Assembly: GCA_037962975.1 (NCBI GenBank)
Contig: CM075670.1
Location: 155,500,501-155,564,500, forward strand
Direction of reading: 5' to 3'
Source of the DNA: Clitoria ternatea
Lineage: Eukaryota; Streptophyta; Magnoliopsida; Fabales; Fabaceae
DNA length: 64,000 nt
Positions 57,730 through 64,000 of the stretch are shown here, in pieces. Position 1 is the stretch's first letter, and the number at the start of each line of letters is the position of its first letter. The notes beneath the pieces were generated by a model. It worked only from the letters and a program-made list of their open reading frames with translations. It was not told the origin of the DNA and searched no databases. The position numbers and the translations under genes were made by a program.

Positions 57730-58791
57730 AGGGGTTGCAAGATGGGCGATGCGGTTTGGTACCAGTAAAATAATTGGTGAATGCATGCAAATTTAAGAAT
57801 AAGTGTACACATTTTACTACTGCAGTAGGGGTATGGTTAGACGATCATACTTGAATCCCACATTTGGTGTTTATATTCCCACAGTCAGATCTGTATTTGT
57901 TGGAATATTCCATTGTGCATATGCATTAGATTAAGAGCATTTACATATAGCAAGGAAGTATGCCAAAGGTGGAGAGATATGATGATGGATGTGATGAGGA
58001 TGTAATAATATACTAAGACAACATAAAAAAATGTGAATACCGAATAATTATCGTATGTGATATTCGAATTAAATTTGATTATGTATATGCAGTATACTTG
58101 GTTCAAATTGTAATGTTACTTGTGATGTGTGTATGATGATGTTGTGATGATAAAGAGTATAATGTATGATATGTATGAGCAAAGTATACATGTTTTAATG
58201 CATATGTACATAATCACATGGTATTCATATTCATTCCTTTGGAATGTGTGACTCACTCTCCCATGTTGTCCATTTTTAGATTTGTGATGCAAGGCACTCA
58301 TGGGAAGAGTTGACATTTTGAAGTGTATTTTGGTTGTGGAGGTAAATAGTGGTATAGGAAGTGCCTTGGGCGGTAAAATCTAGATTTTGTATAGCATATG
58401 AGATGTAATGTATGCTTATTTTGGTAATCTAGGTAATACTTTATGATTTTGAGGGTCATGTAGGAAAATTGGATCCTTATGTTATGGCCAATTTTCATTA
58501 ATGACCCAAAGGATGTAATTTGATGAATGATGATACTTGTTGATGTTTAATTCTATGAATGAATGAATGTTTATGCAAAAATTTATGTTTCGATGATTAC
58601 GTGAGATGGTGTGTTTGATTTATTATGATTTCATGAATTAGAATGGACTTTAGAGGATAAGGATGAATGAGATAAGTTTTAAATGGGTAATATGATATGT
58701 AAACCATGTTGGATTTAAAGGATTTGGAGTAGAATGAATTTTGGCCTATTATGTTGCAGGAAACTTAGTGTTTTTCGTTTCTCTGCAGAAC

Positions 58792-59320
58792 CCGCTCAAG
58801 CGAGTGAGAATCTCGCCTAAGCGAGATCCTCCTACATCAGTGTTTTGGCCACTGGCCGAAATTCACTCAGGCGAATGGCCTTCTCACCCAAGCGAGACTC
58901 GGTGGGAATCAGTGTCTGGTCACTGGACCATTTTCACTTAGGCGAGTTGGTCATTGTCCGATGGTCGCTCAAGCGAGGGAAAGTATGGATTGGCACTGGA
59001 CTATTTTCGCCCAAGCGAGCTCTACCTCGCCCAAGCGAAAATGGGGCAGTGAGCTTATGTGGTTGTTGGACCAATCTCACTTGAGTGGGATGAAATTCGC
59101 CCAAGTGAGATTGATTCTAGTGGTATACTTCTTCTCTCGCTCAAGCGCCTCGCTGACTCGCCCAGGTTGGGCTTTTGCTTCTCGCTCAAGCGAGATGGGG
59201 CTCGCTCAAGCGAGAGGAGCCCCTGATGCTTAATATATTTTCTCGCTCAGCCTTCCTTATGCTTGCTCAAGCGTCACTGTGTGTGCTCGCTCAAGCGAGT
59301 ATGGCCCCCGCTCGAGCGAG
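58792..59320. repeat. CTCGCTCAAGCGAG dyad array, C 3' LTR
   Basis: Perfect 14-bp dyads at 59181-59194, 59201-59214 and 59286-59299, a CGCTCGAGCG palindrome at 59309-59318, and about a dozen partial copies with altered outer arms (ATTCRCTCAGGCGAAT near 58861, TTCGCCCAAGCGAG and CTCGCCCAAGCGAA near 59007-59040). CCTGATGC occurs near 59222 and 59329. Confidence 0.85.
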
Positions 59321-59701
59321 TAGCCACCTGATGCCCCACTTGTTTTATTTCAAATAAATTATATTTCTATTGCATAAAACCCTTGTCGTGCTTCATCTTA
59401 AAGGTATTTTGGAGTATATCATGATTCTCTACGCTATATGAAATACATTCCATGATCTCATGAAATCTCTTCTCTTGAAATTCTATCACGCAACAATTAA
59501 ATTAATTAATTCTTCCGCTGATTTTAATTGGAAAATTATTATAAAATAATCCTTTAATTTACCCTCTCATATCTTCATATATGAGAGTGGTTTATCATAG
59601 ATCCAGGTGTTGTATTAAAAGCTTCACCACTTATTTTCTTTTAATTAAATTATGATTTATAAAAACGTGAAAAATTTCGCCGTATTTCCGGGGGCGCCGC
59701 A

Positions 59702-61080
59702 CATTGGCATTACAATGCCCATCATCACATCGAATCCAATCTAGTCACATCACATTATTTTCATAATTTATCCATCTCCAGATCCCTACCAAGACATTTC
59801 TTCATTCATTCTTTTTATATTTATCCAATGCATCATACAAGTGTCATTCATCACACAATTCATTTTATCAACTCATGATATTCTTTAAGTATTTCTATCA
59901 CAACACATTCTATATACATGTCATCATATTATGCTCATCATATATTTTATCACATATGTACATTACATAACTAACACACATATATCCATGTATACAATCA
60001 TTTATGGTCACACATCTCATCATGTTAGTCAACCAATAAGTGTTATATTACATGTAACATTAAGAAGTCATTACACACGCGCATAGTATACATTTCAATC
60101 TTCATGATTACCACGGCTTAGCAAGTAATCGCACACTTAACGTCACGAAAAGTTTACTTTTAGAAGCCACTAGACATAAGCGTTTATATTATATCCTTAC
60201 CATTTATATAGTTTACGTCATTAATGTTTCCTTAACTTAAGTTATTACTAAAGGTATACATTTAGTTCAGTGCTCTCTGTATTTTTCATTTATCCGCTCG
60301 TTGGGCATTCCCTATTCACTTGCGTGTGATTATTTCCTTACTTAATTTAACTTCCTAAGGTCCAATTATAAACTCCTTAGTTATTGTCAGGTGACCTCGT
60401 TGATTATTTCCCCTTTCTAATCTAGGTGGACTTTATTATTAATTTTATATTCTTGATCACTAAATAAGCCACCATTCCTTTATATCCCGACAATGATTTA
60501 GTGATATTTTATTTTCTTACAATTGTTAAATTCTATAACCTCTTTATTTTCTCATTATCTATCACTACATCATCTAGATCGCTTTTGTAATTATATTTTT
60601 TGACTAACCAAATTTTATTTGTTCTATGATTGACCATTTACCACTTAGGGATCTAGATGGGTTTTGTTATTTAAATACCTCATTTTCTTGGTCATCAATC
60701 CCTTATGTCCCAAATTAATCTCTTATATTCAACTTAATTCTTTATGTTCCAACCGTGATATCCTTTTTAAATGTAAATTTACTAAGTTCGGTAACTCCTT
60801 TCTTTAGAGATTAATTAATTAATTTTCTTAACCATCATTAATCTATTTTGTTTTATAGTTACCTGATTACTAATTAGGGACCTTATAAACTTTTCAATTT
60901 GAAGTATAATTTAGCCGAATATTGTTTAATCCTCCAATCGTTACTAATCGAGTTAATAAATTCTATCTATTTTCATTTTAAATTAAAAAGAACTAGTGTA
61001 CCCAAAGGTTTTATTTCTTTATTCTAAGCACAAAATCTACTTGGATAGAAAGGGGTTTCCATGACACTTATGGTTTCCTA
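59702..61080. other. AT-rich DNA right of element C
   Basis: No coding frame, RNA gene or retrotransposon signature recognised. CATCA/TCATC-rich near 59710-60030. It may be host DNA or an old non-coding part of a DNA transposon. Confidence 0.4.
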
Positions 61081-61083
61081 GAG

Positions 61084-61906
61084 CCCTCTCTAATACAAGC
61101 TCGCGAGAACACCAAGGAAGAGACTCAGGCATACATCCAGAATTAGATGAATAAGTTGAACAAGACTGTGTACCTTGCGCCATATCATAGAGAGTAAGAG
61201 TTTATTAAATAATTACTTTGTGTTGTTAATTTCATCATTTTGTGTTGTTACTAATCAATGTTCATTGCACCCTTCACTGGCAACTGGTGGTCATTTGCCC
61301 GGAGGATGGCATTGCTATATGTTTCTATTCCTTGCATGGGAGTCCTGGTGTGGACTTCATGAAAATATTTGACGTGTAAGCTAATTTTAAAAATTAAATA
61401 ACTTTACATATTTGATTAGGTTATTTTGTTACCTAAACGAGTGTTTTATTCTCACACAGGGCTGTAATTTGATACTATCGACAAGGAAAGGTGAGCAGGA
61501 AAAAACTACAATGGGTCTTCCCAAAAGTAAGTACTTTAATTAACAAGCATTAATTTTTAAGTTTCCCCAACTAGTAACAAAAATAGTAACCAATTGTGAA
61601 TTCAATGTATGGTACCTTGTAGTCTTATTTGCAGCATGGCAACTTTGAATACGGGTATTTCATCATGAAGATGATGCTCACCATTGTTCAATCCGATATA
61701 GTAGACGCATGGATAACTGTAAGTTTTCACTACCTATATTCTATAATTTGGTTTTCACGTACTACCTTACAATTTGTTGTTCATTACTACTATTAATGAT
61801 TGTCTCTTCTTTGCAAAACTTTTAAGACTACTTAAAATTCCCTCAAAAATACAATGAAGAAATTAGAAACCATTGGGCCATCAGCTTTCTTCAAGTCAAG
61901 GAATGA
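61084..61906 (+). pseudogene. Ulp1-like (C48) peptidase pseudogene, five exons
   Basis: Five short coding blocks are separated by introns with good splice sites: 61096-61193 (..NKLNKTVYLAPYHRE, donor GTAAGAG), about 61272-61375 (HWQLVVICPEDGIAICFYSLHG), 61460-61526 (ends LQWVFPK, donor GTAAGT), 61635-61718 (HGNFEYGYFIMKMMLTIVQ, donor GTAAGT) and about 61826-61906 (DYLKFPQKYNEEIRNHWAISFL). The HWQL..CP pattern and the position of EYGYFIM match the catalytic His and Cys regions of Ulp1/C48 peptidases, but the Cys is Tyr here, so it cannot be active. In-frame stops occur in exons 1 and 3. Such domains in plants often travel inside CACTA or Mutator-like transposons; no terminal repeats were found to prove that here. 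Confidence 0.65.
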
Positions 61907-62152
61907 CTCCAATAGCTTTTTTTGTCATTTATTATTATTAGTGTATAGGATTTATACCTATTAATGTAGCTTTAGGATTATCATTTTGTGCACTTTATGT
62001 ACCATATATGGTTTTTTCATTTTATATACCTATTACTATGTACATCAATTGGGCTACCTAGTTTCAAACTCTCTGCTTGCAGGTTTGGAGAATGAATAAA
62101 AAAAGAACCTGTATATAAAAAAAACCTTACTTTTAAGGACAGTTATGGCCAT
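61907..62152. other. Non-coding DNA between the peptidase pseudogene and the last LTR
   Basis: AT-rich, with no feature recognised; probably the 3' flank of the pseudogene. Confidence 0.4.
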
Positions 62153-62414
62153 TGATAAGTGCTTTATAATACAATAAATTAGATCTAATTTGCTTAGGAT
62201 TTTAATCATTATGCATTGTATTTCCTTTATTTATTGTGATTTTTGCTTTCTTTCCACTATATTCTACTTGGGTATGTTATTTTGCAGAAATTAAGGTAAT
62301 AAAAGGGCCAATAACAAGAGAAAAACGACCATAAAATGATAAAGAAACAAGAAGAACAAGCCCAAAGTGGAAAGAACTCTTTTTTTATGCTAAATTCTGA
62401 CTCAGAATGATGAA

Positions 62415-63025
62415 ATCCGAGTAGAATGACTAAAAAATGATCAAATCCGAATAGGATGACTCAAAATGGAGCGTTGCCGAGTGGAATACTTCCCTGTTGG
62501 AGGTGAATCCGAGTGGAAGCTTCCCTATCAAAGCCATTCCGAGTGAAAAATGGCTGACCTTGAAGGAATATGTCTCGGTTGGAGGTGAATCCGAGTGGAA
62601 GCTGTCCGACTGCAACCATTCTGAGTGAAAATAGGGACTGACTTTGAAGAAATACTGCCCAAAGCTATTGTCCGAGTGAAGGAATGCTAATTGAACCAGG
62701 TTAGATTTGGGGAACAACTGCTTCTTTTGGACAAAAATGCCTCCAAGTGGAAGACTCCCGAGTGAGTTGATTCCGAATGAAAGAAACTCTGAACTTCAAA
62801 GAACAATTATCAGGCAAAGACTTTCTGAGTAGTGAGTTTCGGAGAAAGTATCTCACAACAATAACACCGTCCAGTTCCTCTCCACAACGTCCAGCAACTC
62901 AACACCGTCCAGCAAAGCAACACCGAGCAAAGCTTTTACTCGGTCTTTTGTGTGTGAAGAGCACCTTTTCCACTCAGATTATTTCCCACTGTGGGTGTAT
63001 ACCGACTGAGGCACTAAATCCGAGT
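62415..63025 (+). repeat. CCGAGTGA motif array in the right-hand LTR
   Basis: CCGAGTGGAA/CCGAGTGAAA and variants near 62417, 62475, 62508, 62540, 62590, 62621, 62672, 62757 and 63019, with a reverse copy (ACTCGG) near 62938. The spacers share nothing obvious with those of element A. Confidence 0.65.
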
Positions 63026-63279
63026 CAGAAAGAGAAAGCCGACCCCATATTTCCACCGAATGCCCATGCTGACTTGGATTTCCACTATACAAGTGGATCC
63101 TTGACTTATGAGGGGGCGGCTGACAACAAGACAGAGCTAGCCACCGCTCCCTATAATTGTCACCATCCAAGCTGTTTCACAACACCGTCCAGGCTGTATC
63201 CAAGTTGCTTTGTTGATTTAGTGGGGCGGCTGACAAGAAAAAATAAAAAAAAACCCCACTAGCCATCGTTCCCCATTTC

Positions 63280-63288
63280 TATAAATAG
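63280..63288 (+). promoter_or_regulatory. TATA box of the right-hand LTR
   Basis: TATAAATAG in a CCCCATTT..AGGGG context, about 260 bp downstream of the last CCGAGT motif and upstream of the CT-rich tract. Confidence 0.6.
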
Positions 63289-63339
63289 GGGAGGTCTGAA
63301 GCCACCAGATCATCATGGACAACATCATTTTTGGAGATT

Positions 63340-63530
63340 CATTTTCTCTTTAATTCATATTATTCCTCTCTTTTCTTTTTCTTTCTTTTTCCGTTCCTCT
63401 TTTCTTTCTTTTCTTCGTTTCTTTCTTCGTTCCATTCTCTTTCTCGTTTTCTTTCTCTTTTCTTTTCTTTTTTCATTTTCTTTCTCTGTCCCATTTCTCT
63501 TTTATTTTCTTTTTCTTTCTTTTATTTTAA
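63340..63530 (+). repeat. CT-rich low-complexity tract
   Basis: Almost pure T/C with a few G and A. The Ser/Phe-rich open frame across it is a composition artefact. Confidence 0.8.
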
Positions 63531-64000
63531 GAGTTATGAATTGTAAAAGTGAGTATTCCAATTTGTAATTGGTGGAGGAATATTGCAACAAGGAAATACA
63601 GTGGTAAATTATTCTGAGCTTTTGGAGAAACCCGTAAGTCTTTATTTTTACCATGTCTTGTATGTTTTATTTTTCCATCATTTATATGATATTGAATTAT
63701 TTCATGAGTAACTAAATTAATTATCTTGGGATAAAGGGGGTGTGATAATATTTTATATTAATGTTATTTTGACTTTAAATTAAATAAATTTCTGTTTTCC
63801 ATTTAGTTTAAAAAATGCTCAATGCTCTTAGTAATTCCTAACAAGAACCTAAGTGATAAAACTGTATACTTGCGGGTATATTAGTAAGTTTAAGTAATTA
63901 ATAGAATCGAGAGATTTATTGTTACTGGAAAGTTTTTGAACTAAGCCTAAGTTTTTGAAATACTTTTTGTGACCTCGGTAAAACCGTGAAAGTAATCAAA

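Larger units (their letters stand above)
55679..59701 (+). repeat. Element C 3' LTR (4023 bp)
   Basis: TGTAACATCCC...GGGGGCGCCGCA; the last 842 bp match 37442-38274. Contains a CT-rich leader (56100-56330), donor-like GAG|GTAAGC (56355), longer inverted repeats at 57530-57550 and 57711-57729, the CGGTTTGGTACCAGTAAAA block (57752-57770), ACTCACTCTCCC..TTTTTAG (AG 58278-58279), the dyad array and the end. Confidence 0.93.
62153..64000 (+). mobile_element. Athila/Tat-like LTR, partial (runs off the window)
   Basis: It starts TGATAAGTGCTTTATAATAC, sharing its first nine bases with the G LTR. It has a U3 region with CCGAGTGA motifs (62415-63025), a TATAAATAG box at 63280-63288, a long CT-rich tract (63340-63530) and GTATACTTGCGGG near 63867, a phrase typical of the U5 of such LTRs. 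No end or second copy lies in the window. Confidence 0.55.

Noticed and set aside
58792..59320. CRISPR-like look of regularly recurring short dyads
   Set aside because: The units are 10-14 bp, spacing is irregular, the genome is a plant and no cas genes are present. These are LTR motif arrays.
59702..60300. Inverted Tekay LTR right of element C
   Set aside because: CATCA-rich sequence recalls the complement of the B/D leaders, but I found no alignable block or LTR ends.
63331..63546. Ser/Phe-rich protein over the CT tract
   Set aside because: Low-complexity CT DNA reads as Ser, Phe and Leu in this frame; there is no other support.

Overview
The window is repeat-dense plant nuclear DNA, almost entirely nested Ty3/gypsy LTR retrotransposons. 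Evidence for a plant: chromovirus (Tekay/Del-type) and Athila-type polyproteins, primer-binding sites complementary to plant tRNA-iMet and tRNA-Asp, very long LTRs (up to 3.85 kb), and an interstitial (TTTAGGG)n telomeric tract. I see no intact host gene. The species cannot be read from the sequence; a legume-like eudicot is a weak guess.

Layout. 1-989: 3' end of a gypsy polyprotein followed by its probable LTR. 1000-2225: fragment of a Tekay-type LTR (E). 2226-3731 and 16088-16171: unassigned, probably LTR-derived DNA (F), split by element A. 3732-16087: element A, a complete Tekay-type element with 3.85 kb LTRs, gag-pol 7764-12193 and a CTTTC/CTTTT target duplication. 16172-24751 plus 37166-37441: element B, Tekay-type, 5' LTR truncated, 3' LTR split by D. 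24752-37160: element D, LTRs about 3.3 kb, target duplication GACTC, decayed non-autonomous interior, carrying a 1.7 kb solo-LTR-like insert H (28085-29801, duplication CAGAC). 37442-59701: element C, Tekay-type, truncated 5' LTR, gag split by element G. 39146-51556: element G, Athila-type, duplication AGCTT, with gag, pol and an env-position ORF. 59702-62152: AT-rich DNA holding a five-exon Ulp1/C48 peptidase pseudogene. 62153-64000: start of another Athila/Tat-like LTR.

All coding regions are decayed. Nearly every premature stop replaces an expected Gln, Trp or Arg codon, as C-to-T or G-to-A transitions would produce, which fits methylcytosine deamination in silenced elements. Target duplications give the relative order: C before G; B before D before H; F before A.

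The most unusual material is non-coding. (1) The D and B LTRs hold a run of about ten short inverted repeats with different stems but nearly always a three-base GGG or GAG centre; paired stem changes between B and D suggest a structured RNA leader. (2) Several unrelated families carry dispersed, non-tandem arrays of short motifs in the LTR: CGCT-NN-AGCG dyads with changing outer arms, CCGAGTGA, the palindrome TGAATCGATTCA, CTCCGCC and TGGGCC. (3) The Tekay LTRs share a donor-like GTARGGGGGTAT block and an ACTCACC...TTTCAG acceptor-like block, suggesting an intron inside the LTR leader.
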